A stretch of 54,477 nucleotides of DNA from an uncultured bacterium (GTDB lineage Bacteria; Planctomycetota; UBA8108; UBA1146), in the NCBI GenBank assembly GCA_913056395.1, contig CAJXMG010000018.1, positions 1-54,477 on the forward strand, written 5' to 3'. Below, one piece after another: positions 38,462 to 48,373 of this stretch. Each line of letters starts with the position of its first letter. Position 1 is the stretch's first letter. A program made the position numbers and the translations under genes. The notes below the pieces were generated by a model that ran no database searches, was not told where the DNA came from, and was given only the letters and a program-made list of their open reading frames with translations.

Positions 38462-39805
38462 GTGACGAATCACAAAAAGGATGCCGAACTCCATTCTGAT
38501 GATCATCCCGACCAGAAGCTCGACCGTCGTACTTTTATGGGAACGACCGGTGGACTCTTGGCAGCCCTTGCGTCCGGTGGATTGGCTTCGAACTCTGTGC
38601 AGGCCCATGCGACCGGGGTTCACAACTCCGTGGATGATGTGATTCGTGTTGGCTTGGTCGGATGTGGTGGCCGTGGAACCGGTGCTGCCACCAACGCCCT
38701 CAACGTGGAACCCCGAGCTCGCATCGTCGCCATGGGCGACCTGTTCATGGATCGCGTCGAAAATTCCCGTCAAAATCTGCTCGATGGCGATCACGGAGAT
38801 CGGATCCAGGTATCCGAAGAGATGATGTTCTCCGGTTTTGACAATTATGAAAAGGTCATCCAGAACTGTGACGTGGTCATTCTGGCTTCCACTCCCCATT
38901 TCAGACCCCAGCAGATCGAAAAGGCTGTGGAAGAAGGGGTGCACGTCTTCGCTGAGAAGCCGATCGCAACTGACGCCATCGGTGTCGCCAAAGTTCGGGC
39001 TGCGTGTGAAAAAGCCAAGGAGAAGAACCTGACAGTGGTCAGTGGCCTTTGCTATCGCTATCAGAAGTCGAAGCAGGAGACCATCGACAGGATTCACGAC
39101 GGGTCGATTGGTGACATCATCAATCTCCAGTGCACCTACAACACGGGAGAACTCTGGTACAACGGACGCAAGGACGACTGGACCGACATGGAGTACCAGA
39201 TCCGCAACTGGTACTACTACAACTGGCTCAGTGGTGACCACATCACCGAGCAGAGTATTCACAGCATCGATAAAATCATGTGGGCCATGAAGGACGTCCC
39301 CCCCAAGAAATGCACCGCCAGCGGCGGCCGCTCTCGCAGAACCGAAGAGAAGTGGGGTGATATCTACGATCACTTCAACTGTGTCTTCGAGTGGGAGACC
39401 GGGGAGAAACTGTTCCACTCTTGCCGCCAGTGGAGTGGTGCTGACGGCAATGTCAGTGACTTCGTTTATGGCACCCGGGGAACTGCCGCCATTCAGGCAA
39501 ATAAAATCTCCGGCGAAGTAAACTGGCGCTACAAGGGGTCTGGGGATGACCTCGATATGTACGATGCGGAATGGGCCGAGCTGTTCAAATCATTCAAAGG
39601 GGAGAGACCCCGAATCAATGATGGTGAATACATGTGCAATAGCACTCTGGTTTCCATCATGGGGCGCATGTCAGCGTACACCGGCAAGTCCCTGACTTGG
39701 GAACAGGTGAGCGAAAGCAAGTTGGATCTTTGCCCGCCGAGTTATGAGTTTGGTGCTGCACCCGAAGTCGTCATTCCGAAACCGGGTTCAACCGAATTCA
39801 TTTAA
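38462..39805 (+). CDS. Tat-exported Gfo/Idh/MocA-family oxidoreductase
   Basis: 447 aa from GTG 38462, with GAGAGGA about 8 nt upstream. A twin-arginine signal (DRRTFMGTTGGLLAALASGG) is followed by the Rossmann domain RVGLVGCGGRGTGAATNAL and the catalytic-region EKPIATDAIGVAKVR with its conserved EKP. The C-terminal domain contains YYYNWLSGDHITEQSIHSID, typical of the planctomycete secreted subgroup. Such proteins oxidise or epimerise sugars with NAD(P); export implies the cofactor is acquired before translocation. Substrate unknown. Followed by a double hairpin. Confidence 0.92.
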   Translation: MTNHKKDAELHSDDHPDQKLDRRTFMGTTGGLLAALASGGLASNSVQAHATGVHNSVDDVIRVGLVGCGGRGTGAATNALNVEPRARIVAMGDLFMDRVENSRQNLLDGDHGDRIQVSEEMMFSGFDNYEKVIQNCDVVILASTPHFRPQQIEKAVEEGVHVFAEKPIATDAIGVAKVRAACEKAKEKNLTVVSGLCYRYQKSKQETIDRIHDGSIGDIINLQCTYNTGELWYNGRKDDWTDMEYQIRNWYYYNWLSGDHITEQSIHSIDKIMWAMKDVPPKKCTASGGRSRRTEEKWGDIYDHFNCVFEWETGEKLFHSCRQWSGADGNVSDFVYGTRGTAAIQANKISGEVNWRYKGSGDDLDMYDAEWAELFKSFKGERPRINDGEYMCNSTLVSIMGRMSAYTGKSLTWEQVSESKLDLCPPSYEFGAAPEVVIPKPGSTEFI

Positions 39806-39820
39806 TCAAAAGACATCAGG

Positions 39821-39885
39821 GCCACCCAATGGGTGGCAGTGACCCGCTAGGCTCCCGCGACTCTGTTGCGGGAGCCTTCTTTTAT
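39821..39885 (+). terminator. Double hairpin with T-tract
   Basis: First hairpin GCCACCC-AAT-GGGTGGC (39821-39837). Second hairpin GGCTCCCGC (39850-39858) with GCGGGAGCC (39868-39876), followed by TTCTTTTATT. It closes the oxidoreductase gene and abuts the stop of the convergent ABC operon at 39886. Confidence 0.92.
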
Positions 39886-40671
39886 TCAGGAGGACGCACT
39901 GGAATAGTGACGCAGTGCAAAGTTCCAGAAACTGACCATCAGCAGGAAAAAGACCGCGCTGATACCGAGTGTCAGGGCAACCAGTTCAAGGCTGGGGCCC
40001 TCAAAGAGAACTCTGGCCGGGATGGCCGCCATCAGCAGCAATGGGAAAACAAAGAGCAGGATTCTGCGGGTCCACTTTGGATAAATCTTGTCAGGCCGTT
40101 CTCCCAGTTTGGTGGTGGAGAAAAATGCGTTCGTCAGCCCCCGATTGGAATGAAGCCAGATCACAGGAATCAGGAAGAACATTTGCAGTGTGTAATGGAG
40201 AAGGGCTCCATTAAGGAGCAGGAACAGATACCAAAGCAGATTTGTCGTTGGAATCGGTTCCGGATATCGCATGAGGGCCCAACCCAGCAAACCACTGGCA
40301 ATGACCAGATTCAGAAATGAATTGGCGGCAAAATCTCGAAGACTTAGGAAGAAGAGCGACGAAACAGGCCGAACCAGATAGTAGTCGAGATCTCCCTTGT
40401 TTACGTAGATCGGCAGCCACCACAAATTATTGCTGAAAACAGTCATGTGGATGGCGTCGACGAGAAGGAATCCGCAGACAAAGACCAGAGTCTGATCAAA
40501 ATTCCATTCTCCGAGAATTTCAGTGTGCTGGTAAATCACCATGAAGAAGGCGATTTCCACAACATAGAAGATGCAGTCCATGATGATTCGGAACCAGAAG
40601 TCGAGGCGGTACTCGAGGGATCTGCTGAAGGAAAAAGACAGGAACTGCCGGTACAGCCGCAGGTAGCGCAT
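39886..40671 (-). CDS. ABC-2 type transport permease (DUF990/COG3694-like)
   Basis: 261 aa from ATG 40671, whose A is the last base of the upstream permease stop (TGATG). Six hydrophobic stretches are visible, including IIMDCIFYVVEIAFFMVIYQ, FLNLVIASGLLGWALM and LELVALTLGISAVFFLLMVS. The motif LDYYLVRPVSSLFFLSLRDF is characteristic of this family. Last gene of a three-gene exporter operon; cargo unknown. Confidence 0.87.
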   Translation of the reverse strand: MRYLRLYRQFLSFSFSRSLEYRLDFWFRIIMDCIFYVVEIAFFMVIYQHTEILGEWNFDQTLVFVCGFLLVDAIHMTVFSNNLWWLPIYVNKGDLDYYLVRPVSSLFFLSLRDFAANSFLNLVIASGLLGWALMRYPEPIPTTNLLWYLFLLLNGALLHYTLQMFFLIPVIWLHSNRGLTNAFFSTTKLGERPDKIYPKWTRRILLFVFPLLLMAAIPARVLFEGPSLELVALTLGISAVFFLLMVSFWNFALRHYSSASS

Positions 40672-41483
40672 CAAATTCCCACCCCCGTGTACCTCAGGGT
40701 TCCCCTGCGCCAGACCGGTATCAGCAGTAGCAGAAAGAAGCCGCACCAGATCAGACAGGAGACGATTCCTGTGATCCATTCCTCAATTCCCACCTTCCCG
40801 AGTAGCACCAGCGTCGGAAACTCAAAGAGGTAGCGGAATGGCAACATGTAAAGAACCGACTGCATCGAATCAGGAAAGAGGGACAGGGGAAAAGTGGCTC
40901 CCCCGATCAGCATGGTGACCATTCTCATCATGACCGACAATGACCACACATTGTCCGCCCAGAATGCCACCATCTGCGGCAATAGCCCCATCATGAAAAA
41001 GAGGAGGTGAGCACAAAAGATGGAGGGGAGGCACATCAGAATGCCGGTCAAATTCAGGTCGACAGTGGTGGAGCTCTCCATGAAAGGAATGATGAGCAGA
41101 GCCATCAGCACACTCTGGAAAATGTCAGGGAATATGTTTCCCAGCTGTTGGGCATACTTGGTGAAGCAGTAGTTACAGGGATAAACCAGAAAGCGACTGA
41201 GGCTGCCGTCATAGATTTCGGTTGCCACGGCCATCTGCAGATCTCCCCCGCGCACCACCCGTCCTGTCAGAAAGACAAAGACACCGTAGGCCAGGATGCC
41301 CTGCAGATCCCAGCCGGCGACGATGTCTTTGCCTGACTCGGCAAAGATGGCGGTCCACAGGGCCCAGATCACCACCAGCTGAACGATCAGGGTCAAGATC
41401 ATGGTGATCCAGAAATCAACCCGGTAACTCAGGAGGCGGCGGGATTCAATCGACATGAGGTGCAGGAAAAGGGCCGGGTTCAT
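40671..41483 (-). CDS. ABC-2 type transport permease (COG4587-like)
   Basis: 270 aa, overlapping the ATPase stop by ATGA. About six membrane segments (ITMILTLIVQLVVIWALWTA; GILAYGVFVFLTGRVV; FQSVLMALLIIPFM; LLFFMMGLLPQMVAFWADN). EIYDGSLSRFLVYPCNYCF is the expected coupling region. It would form a heteromeric pore with the following permease. Confidence 0.87.
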   Translation of the reverse strand: MNPALFLHLMSIESRRLLSYRVDFWITMILTLIVQLVVIWALWTAIFAESGKDIVAGWDLQGILAYGVFVFLTGRVVRGGDLQMAVATEIYDGSLSRFLVYPCNYCFTKYAQQLGNIFPDIFQSVLMALLIIPFMESSTTVDLNLTGILMCLPSIFCAHLLFFMMGLLPQMVAFWADNVWSLSVMMRMVTMLIGGATFPLSLFPDSMQSVLYMLPFRYLFEFPTLVLLGKVGIEEWITGIVSCLIWCGFFLLLLIPVWRRGTLRYTGVGI

Positions 41484-42475
41484 CTTTGGGGTTTTTCGTT
41501 TCCACCCATGATGAGTTCTATGATCTCGCTGATTTCGGGGTCAGCAATCGACAGATCCTGCACAGAAAATTTTCGCAGGATTTCTGCAGCTGCAGAAGTG
41601 ACCTGATCCCGCGGTATTCGGAGAATGATGGTCCCGGCTTTCTCTTCCATGACTTTCCCGATTCGCTCGAGATAATCCTTGTCTACAGCTGCCGTTTCTG
41701 CCCGGTTCAAATGAACGGTCAGTTGTTTATAAGGGGCGTATTCGTGGATGACTCGTTTGAGATTTCCATCGTAGACCAGCTCTCCCTCGCGAATGATGAT
41801 GATGCGTTCGCAGAGTCTCTCAATGTCTTCCATGTAGTGGCTGGTGAGAATCATCGCAGGTGCATGGTCTTGACGGTAGGAGAGCAGGAAATCTCTGACC
41901 GCTTTTTGAGTAGTGATATCGAGTCCAATGGTCGGTTCGTCGAGGTAAACGACTCGGGGAGAATGGAGCAGTGCAGCGATCAACTCCATCTTCATGCGTT
42001 CTCCCAATGAGAGGCGCCGGATTTGGGTATTGAGCTCGTCTTCCACCTGAAGCATTTCGGTCAATCGCTTGAGGTTCGATTCATACTCCGGTCGCGGGAT
42101 CTGATAGATCTCCCGTAGCAGTTCAAAACAATCCGCCCCTGGGAGATCCCACCAAAGCTGGGCTTTCTGCCCCATGATCAAGGAGATTTGTCTGCGCAGA
42201 TCGTTGTGTTTGTCCCATGGGTTGTAGCCGAGAACCCTGGCTTCCCCGGAGGTGGGGTGGACGATACCCGAGAGCATTTTGACGAGAGTGGTTTTGCCGG
42301 CCCCGTTGGCCCCGATCATGCCGACGATTTCGCCTTCTCCGACACTGAAATCCGCACCGGCAACGGCGACCTTGTCGACGTACTCGCGGCGGAACAAGGA
42401 TCGAACCGAAGCGAGCAGTCCAGGGGGCTTTTGATGGATTCGAAACACCTTGCGCAGGTTTTTGACCTCGATCAT
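41480..42475 (-). CDS. ABC transporter ATP-binding protein (COG4586-like)
   Basis: 331 aa, first gene of the operon. Walker A GANGAGKTT, signature LSLGERMKMELIAAL, Walker B RVVYLDEPTIGLD and the switch His in ILTSHYMEDIERL are all present. A C-terminal extension of about 90 residues (YKQLTVHLNRAETAAVDKDY onward) follows the NBD, as in this subfamily. It powers the two overlapping permeases. COG4586/4587/3694 trios are uncharacterised exporters. Confidence 0.93.
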   Translation of the reverse strand: MIEVKNLRKVFRIHQKPPGLLASVRSLFRREYVDKVAVAGADFSVGEGEIVGMIGANGAGKTTLVKMLSGIVHPTSGEARVLGYNPWDKHNDLRRQISLIMGQKAQLWWDLPGADCFELLREIYQIPRPEYESNLKRLTEMLQVEDELNTQIRRLSLGERMKMELIAALLHSPRVVYLDEPTIGLDITTQKAVRDFLLSYRQDHAPAMILTSHYMEDIERLCERIIIIREGELVYDGNLKRVIHEYAPYKQLTVHLNRAETAAVDKDYLERIGKVMEEKAGTIILRIPRDQVTSAAAEILRKFSVQDLSIADPEISEIIELIMGGNEKPQR

Positions 42476-42868
42476 CGCTCCAGCAGCCCCCTTCAGCTCT
42501 CTGTACGCAGGGTAGCACGACTTCTCCGGTAAAAAATATTTTCAAAATTTCCTGTCCGGTCTTCGCAGATTCTCTGATTCCAATGATGGATTCTCTTGGG
42601 CTCCCCGGTTTTCGGGTAAGGGAATCTCACCATTTATCGGGAAACGGAGTATCAGCTTTGACTCCGGAGAAGTCGCATTGCGGGCGATGGCAGTGTCAGG
42701 GTTCCAAATTCCTGGCAGGCCGATCTCGCATGCCTGATCCGCAGTTACTGAACCGCTTCCCTGATCGGTGTTCAGGGTAATGCAATCCGTAGAGTGCGGG
42801 TTGTTACCAGTCGTTTGCAGTTCCATGGCTCTGGATCTGTTTTATCACTCCTCTGAGAGGGGGATCCC
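42476..42868. other. Divergent intergenic region, ABC operon / protease
   Basis: 393 bases with no ORF I would support. It should hold promoters for both directions; none is convincing. An inverted repeat CCCTGA-N7-TCAGGG (42759-42764, 42772-42777) lies about 90 bases before the protease start, and an AT-rich stretch (about 42530-42550) lies upstream of the ABC operon. Confidence 0.4.
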
Positions 42869-45800
42869 ATGGGTTTTCCGAGAACCCTGCTGTTCTGGGT
42901 GTTGCTGGCGAGCTTCACTCCTTCTGTTTTTGCGCAAGTATTGGAGTCTGGAGATTCGAAGACGGCTAAAGCCGACATTCTAATTTCTACCAAGACTGGC
43001 CTCGCGAGCATGATCAGCGGAAAAAATCAGGGGATCCTACCGATTGAAGCCGATCCCAATGACCCTCTCGCGGTATTCAAGACCTATGGAGAGGCTTTCG
43101 GAGTCAAGGATGCCATCAATGAGTTGGTTCGCATCGAAACCTTCAAGGATCACCTGGGTCAAATCCATCACCGGTATCAGCAAGTTCACAGGGATATCGA
43201 GGTTTTCACCGGACGACTGATCGTTCATCAAAATGAAAAAGGCGAGTTTCTGGCGGTCAACGGTGATTTCTATCCGATTCGCCCCGGTGTTCCCACTCAG
43301 CCGCTGATCTCTGTTGAAGAGGCCCAGTTGCTGGTTCAGAACGAGTTGGGTCTCGTCAATCCGGTCTTTGGAGAAGCTCGACTGGTTCTGGTTGACCCCG
43401 GGTGGTACGGCGATCCCAGCCCGGGACTGGTGAGACTCGCCTACAAAATGAGTGCTGCGGGTGATGGCTTTTTTGCTGAATACGTATTGATCGACGCGAG
43501 GGACCGAAGCGTCTTCGACCGATGGCCTGCGGTTCATTCCGCCATCGACCGCAAGATCTATGACGGATCGGGCGGGTCACTTCCCGGAAATCTGGTGAGG
43601 GGTGAGGGGGCGAGTCAAACCGGTGATCCTGAACTCGACAATCTCTATGATTTCGTCGGTGATTTTCATCAGTTCCTGCTTCAGGGGTATGGTCGTGACA
43701 GTATCGATGGAGCGGGAGCTCCCCTGGTGGCAACGGGGCGTTGGAGTGCGGGAATCTGTCCCAACGCCATCTGGAATGGCAGCGGAACCGCTTATTGCGC
43801 AGGGCTGGCAACCGACGACATCGTCGGCCACGAGTTTGGTCACGGCCTCGTCGATTACACCGCAGATCTGATCTATCAGAATCAGTCGGGACAATTGAAT
43901 GAGTCCTTTGCCGATGTCTTCGGTGAGTTGATCGATCTCTATAACGGAAATGCCTCAGAAGCGGGCCCCCCTGGGGGACCGGCATGGCCCGGAAGTGGAG
44001 TTTCCGGGACAGATACTCCCAATACAGCGAGAAGTGGTTGTGGAGATGGATCGGTACGCTGGTTGATGGGGGAAGACAGTTCACTCGGAGCGATTCGTGA
44101 CATGTGGTCTCCGACCTGTGCGGGAGATCCGGACAGGGCATTAAGTGCGCTTTATGAGTCGACCTGTTGTGACCCCGGTTTCGACGCGGGCGGAGTCCAT
44201 TTCGGATCCGGTGTTTCCAATCATGCGTTTGCCATGTTGACGGATGGCAAGACCTTCAATGGAGTCACGATTCAATCATTGGGCCCCATCAAAACCGGTG
44301 CCATCTGGTATCGCGCTCTGAGTGTCTACCTGACGCCGGCTTCAGGGTTCAATGAGGCCTACAACGCTTTCATTCAGGCAGCCAATGATCTGGTTGGCTC
44401 CACGCCACTCGATCCACGCACAGGAGCTCCGTCATCCAGTACGTTTACTGCTGCAGATGTGACCGAGGTGACCAACGCTCTTACGGTTGTGGAGATGAAT
44501 GCCAGTGGAATCTGTGCATTGCCTCCAGCACCCGCCAATGATGACTGTGCGACCGCAGAAGTGATCACTCCAGGATTGCATGCCCATGACAATCGGGGAG
44601 CGACCGACAGCGGAATCGTTGCCGACGATACACAATGTTCAGCAACTTACCTTGGGCAAGTTTCCAGAGACATCTGGTACTCCTTTACACCGGTTCAGGA
44701 TGGAACGATCACCGTTAGTACTTGCAACATCGGCGGCTTCGACACCGATCTCGTGGTCTACACCGGTGTCTGCGGTTCATTGGTTCAGCAAGGTTGTAAC
44801 GGGGACGCTTCGGGTTGTAGCAGTTTCACCTCGATTCTTGCGGATTTGCCAGTCACCGGCGGGACCGAGTACCTGGTTCGCCTGGGTGCTTTTGGAACCA
44901 GTGGCGGCGTGGGTGAATTGGAGTTGGTCTTCAATCCTGGCGGTGGAACCCCCATCGAGGTCTGCAATAACGGTGCAGACGATGACGGCGATGGAGCCAT
45001 CGATTGTGCGGATACAGATTGCAGCGCCGATCCGGCCTGTTCCGGAACTCCCGTGGAAGATTGCACCAATGGGGTCGATGACGACGGAGATGGAGCCGTT
45101 GATTGCCTGGATTCCGATTGTGTCGGGGCCCCCGGCTGCAGCGGAATCGCCGGTGATGAATGCAATGATCCCATCGTCGCTTCGGCGGGCCTCAATGCAG
45201 TGGATACAACTCTGGCGACCACTTCCACGGATGCCTCTGATCCTACCCAGTGTTCCGGCACTTTCTTGGGAGGCTTCCATTCAGATATCTGGTACAGCTT
45301 TACCCCTGCGTCAGATGGTCTTTTGACCGCAAGTCTTTGTGGATTGATCAATTTTGATTCCGACATCGCCGTGTATCAGGGAGCGTGCGGATCTCTCTCT
45401 CAAATTGCCTGTAACGGAGATACCCCCGGTTGCGCAGGCTTGTCTTCAAGGGTCACGGACGTTCCAGTGAGTTCCGGTGTTGAATACCGAATCCGTGTAG
45501 GTGGTTGGAATGAAACTGCCAACGGAACGGGTGATCTGGAATTAACTCTGAGCAGCGGCAGTCAGGAAAACTGTCAGAATGGGACTGATGATGATCTGGA
45601 TGGCCTGACAGACTGTGAGGATCCCGATTGTTCCGCTGATCCGGGTTGCATTCCATTCCCGGGTGACGAGTGCACCGATGCATTGCCTGTGTTTGAGGGG
45701 CTGAATAGTCTCGATACCAGCGGTGCCAGTGACAGTTCAGAGTCAGTACCCGCATGTGGTTCTTTCCTGGGTGCAATGTCCAATGATACCTGGTACCAGT

Positions 45801-47179
45801 ATGTTGCCTCTGCCACAGGAGTGTTGACGGTTTCTGCATGTGATATGGGTGCCTTTGATTCAGGTATCGTGATCTACAGCGGAAGCTGTGGCGCCCTGAG
45901 CATGATCAGTTGTTCCGGTGAAGGCTGTAATCCCCTTGCCGCTTCTGTTTCAGCGAGTGTGAATGCAGGACAGCAAATCCTGATCCGTTTTGGTGCAGCG
46001 AATACAGGTCAATCGGTGACCGGAAACCTGCAAGTGACCTTGGAGATTCCTCAACCGGAGGATTGCCAAAATGGAATCGATGATGATCTGGATGGTCTGA
46101 TCGACTGCCTCGATACCGATTGTTCCTCAGATCCGGTTTGTACATGTGATGCCATCACCAATCTGACCTGTTCCCAAACTGCGGGATTGGCCGTGGATCT
46201 GGCCTGGAGCAATGGAGAGCTTTATCAGGAGATTCAGATCACTCGCAACGGGGCGCTTCAGGCGGTGCTTTCCGGCTCCGATTCCTCATACACTGACAAT
46301 GGTGGAAGTGCGGGCAACCGGGTCTACTCGGTCATTGGAGTTTGCGCCCAGAATGAAGCGACTGCAGTCTGTGTCATCGATGTTCAGGAGCCGTCCGGTT
46401 TCTCGATCGTTGCACCCCAGGTAACCGCCAGCTTTGATGGCGTGACCGGTGTCGGTTCAGTGAGCGTCGATCTGTCGGTCGCTGAAGAAGCCACCAACCC
46501 CGGGTTCCCCAATGCGACTCAGGGTTTCTCACTTTCCATCGCCAATGACCCTGCATTGATCCAACCCGTTTCTGTGCAGCCCTCGGCTCTCCTGCAGCAA
46601 CTCAATGGAAGTTCGGGGCCAGATTTCTTCACGGAAGGGATCTTTGCCGGGGGGATCACTCTTGGTGTGGTCTACTCCTTCACGGGTCTGGATGTGATTC
46701 AGTTCACTTCGGAATCGTCGGTGGCCAACATTTCATACGACACTGTCGCGGGGAATCTGGCGGGTCAGGTCGATCCGGTCCAGACCGCACTGACATGGTC
46801 CGAGAGTGTCGGTCCGAATCCTGTGGAAAACATTGTCGTGGTCAATGCTGCGACGGTCCTTCCCGTCGAGGTTCACGGGTCGGTTACCCTGGAGCCACAG
46901 TTGGGGGGTGTTATCTCCAGAGCAGATTGCAATGCGGATGGCAGTTTCAACATCGCAGATGCGGTCGAGGCCCTGAATGGTCTCTTCAACAGTGCACCCA
47001 TCGATTGTGTCGACGCTTGCGACGCCAATGACGATGGGCAGTTCAATGTTGCAGACCCGGTGTTCACCCTGTCGGCCCTCTTCAGCAACGGTGCCTTGCC
47101 ACCGGCACCTTTTGGTGTGTGTGGAGTCGATCCCACTGAAGATGGTCTCACATGTGATCAGTTTGCCCCCTGTCCCTGA
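42869..47179 (+). CDS. Secreted thermolysin-like metalloprotease, multidomain
   Basis: 1436 aa. The signal peptide (TLLFWVLLASFTPSVFA) is followed by an FTP/PepSY-type propeptide (about 50-215) and an M4-like catalytic domain. HEFGH (321-325) and downstream Glu in LNESFADVFG (345) give HEXXH-x19-E, exactly the thermolysin spacing. Three beta modules of pre-peptidase-C type start near 554, 762 and 932 (DIWYSFTPVQDGTITVSTC and similar). Four Cys/Asp repeats of the type CxNGxDDDxDGxxDCxDxDC lie near 698, 731, 901 and 1066, probably calcium-binding. Then come an FnIII-like segment, a cohesin-like domain (about 1178-1345) and two dockerin-like EF repeats (about 1351, 1382). It probably digests extracellular protein or surface polymers. 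Confidence 0.92.
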   Translation: MGFPRTLLFWVLLASFTPSVFAQVLESGDSKTAKADILISTKTGLASMISGKNQGILPIEADPNDPLAVFKTYGEAFGVKDAINELVRIETFKDHLGQIHHRYQQVHRDIEVFTGRLIVHQNEKGEFLAVNGDFYPIRPGVPTQPLISVEEAQLLVQNELGLVNPVFGEARLVLVDPGWYGDPSPGLVRLAYKMSAAGDGFFAEYVLIDARDRSVFDRWPAVHSAIDRKIYDGSGGSLPGNLVRGEGASQTGDPELDNLYDFVGDFHQFLLQGYGRDSIDGAGAPLVATGRWSAGICPNAIWNGSGTAYCAGLATDDIVGHEFGHGLVDYTADLIYQNQSGQLNESFADVFGELIDLYNGNASEAGPPGGPAWPGSGVSGTDTPNTARSGCGDGSVRWLMGEDSSLGAIRDMWSPTCAGDPDRALSALYESTCCDPGFDAGGVHFGSGVSNHAFAMLTDGKTFNGVTIQSLGPIKTGAIWYRALSVYLTPASGFNEAYNAFIQAANDLVGSTPLDPRTGAPSSSTFTAADVTEVTNALTVVEMNASGICALPPAPANDDCATAEVITPGLHAHDNRGATDSGIVADDTQCSATYLGQVSRDIWYSFTPVQDGTITVSTCNIGGFDTDLVVYTGVCGSLVQQGCNGDASGCSSFTSILADLPVTGGTEYLVRLGAFGTSGGVGELELVFNPGGGTPIEVCNNGADDDGDGAIDCADTDCSADPACSGTPVEDCTNGVDDDGDGAVDCLDSDCVGAPGCSGIAGDECNDPIVASAGLNAVDTTLATTSTDASDPTQCSGTFLGGFHSDIWYSFTPASDGLLTASLCGLINFDSDIAVYQGACGSLSQIACNGDTPGCAGLSSRVTDVPVSSGVEYRIRVGGWNETANGTGDLELTLSSGSQENCQNGTDDDLDGLTDCEDPDCSADPGCIPFPGDECTDALPVFEGLNSLDTSGASDSSESVPACGSFLGAMSNDTWYQYVASATGVLTVSACDMGAFDSGIVIYSGSCGALSMISCSGEGCNPLAASVSASVNAGQQILIRFGAANTGQSVTGNLQVTLEIPQPEDCQNGIDDDLDGLIDCLDTDCSSDPVCTCDAITNLTCSQTAGLAVDLAWSNGELYQEIQITRNGALQAVLSGSDSSYTDNGGSAGNRVYSVIGVCAQNEATAVCVIDVQEPSGFSIVAPQVTASFDGVTGVGSVSVDLSVAEEATNPGFPNATQGFSLSIANDPALIQPVSVQPSALLQQLNGSSGPDFFTEGIFAGGITLGVVYSFTGLDVIQFTSESSVANISYDTVAGNLAGQVDPVQTALTWSESVGPNPVENIVVVNAATVLPVEVHGSVTLEPQLGGVISRADCNADGSFNIADAVEALNGLFNSAPIDCVDACDANDDGQFNVADPVFTLSALFSNGALPPAPFGVCGVDPTEDGLTCDQFAPCP

Positions 47180-47203
47180 TTCTCATACAGGTGAGCTGAC
47201 AGA

Positions 47204-47239
47204 CCCCGTGGAGCGGATTCCGCTCCACGGGGTTTTTTT
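47204..47239 (+). terminator. Rho-independent terminator after protease
   Basis: Perfect 13-bp stem CCCCGTGGAGCGG (47204-47216) / CCGCTCCACGGGG (47220-47232), loop ATT, followed by seven T. Confidence 0.96.
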
Positions 47240-47308
47240 GTGGCTGCGGATCAGCACCTTTGAGGGCATATTTCGGTCAATTCCCTCCTGAATGGCCCTC
47301 CGGTCCGC

Positions 47309-47337
47309 TTGCCCGTGGGGACTGGTCCTCCTACGAT
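47309..47337 (+). promoter_or_regulatory. Possible sigma-70-type promoter for the acyl-CoA operon
   Basis: TTGCCC (47309-47314) and TACGAT (47332-47337) are 17 bases apart, each matching consensus at four of six positions, about 130 bases before the 3-hydroxyacyl-CoA dehydrogenase start. Weak, since such matches occur by chance. Confidence 0.25.
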
Positions 47338-47467
47338 CCAATATGGGAAAAAGAGGGTCACCCGGACTCTTCCGCATGAGTGATCCGGAGAGACCGAAGG
47401 GCGCATTCGTCGCCCATTTTCAGCATTTGCGCAGGGGTAACGATCCCCGGGGAAGTGAGATCCAGAG

Positions 47468-48352
47468 ATGAGCAGTGACGCTGTCTCCATCGTCGAAAAC
47501 ATCCAAAAAGTGACCGTCGTCGGGGCTGGAACCATGGGCAATGGAATCGCCCAGGTTTTTGCGTCCTCGGGGTATCCAGTCACCATCATCGATCCCTTTG
47601 AGGCTTCCCTCGAGCGAGCCCGCGGGGCCATCGATCACAGTCTTGGCAGAATGGTCAAAAAAGAGAAGATCAGCGCCGAAGATGCCCAGGCGATTCTGGG
47701 GAGGGTCTCCTTTGAAACCTCCATCGCTTCTGCGGCAGGATCCCAGTGGGCGGTGGAAGCGATTCCTGAAGAGGAAAAGCTCAAGGAAGAGGTGCTTTCC
47801 GGTTTGGACGAGCACGTGGAAGCGGGCGGAGTCATCGCCAGCAACACCTCATCCATTTCGATTACGCGGCTTGCGAGTTACACCCAGCGCCCCGAGCGGT
47901 TCGTCGGCATGCACTTCATGAATCCGGTGCCGATGATGAAACTGGTGGAAGTGATTCGCGGGCATAAAACCGAAGATGCGGTTCTTGAGGCGACTATGGA
48001 GTTGTCCCGTCGTCTCGGCAAGGAGCCTTGGCAGGCAGAGGACTACCCGGGATTTGTGGCCAACCGGATTCTGTGCCCCATGCTCAACGAAGCGATGTAC
48101 GCACTCATGGAGGGCGTCGCGACGCGGGAATCCATCGACGAAGTCATGAAGCTCGGTATGGGTCACCCCATGGGCCCATTGACCCTTGCAGATTTTGTTG
48201 GCCTCGATGTATGTCTCAACATTCTTGAGGTTTTGCATGAAGAGTTGGGAGACCCCAAATACCGTCCTTGCCCGCTCCTTCGCCGAATGGTGGCCGCAGG
48301 AGATTTGGGCAGAAAAACCGGGCGTGGTTTCTACGACTACTCCGAAAAATAG
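47468..48352 (+). CDS. 3-hydroxybutyryl-CoA dehydrogenase
   Basis: 294 aa, the single-function form of this family. The NAD motif [20 protein letters not shown] is followed by [12 protein letters not shown], the catalytic [17 protein letters not shown], and a C-domain with [34 protein letters not shown] and [12 protein letters not shown]. It reversibly oxidises (S)-3-hydroxybutyryl-CoA. It opens a cluster of acyl-CoA genes; no enoyl-CoA hydratase is seen within the window. Confidence 0.93.
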   Translation: MSSDAVSIVENIQKVTVVGAGTMGNGIAQVFASSGYPVTIIDPFEASLERARGAIDHSLGRMVKKEKISAEDAQAILGRVSFETSIASAAGSQWAVEAIPEEEKLKEEVLSGLDEHVEAGGVIASNTSSISITRLASYTQRPERFVGMHFMNPVPMMKLVEVIRGHKTEDAVLEATMELSRRLGKEPWQAEDYPGFVANRILCPMLNEAMYALMEGVATRESIDEVMKLGMGHPMGPLTLADFVGLDVCLNILEVLHEELGDPKYRPCPLLRRMVAAGDLGRKTGRGFYDYSEK

Positions 48353-48373
48353 AAGCAGTTGTAAGGAGTTCGG

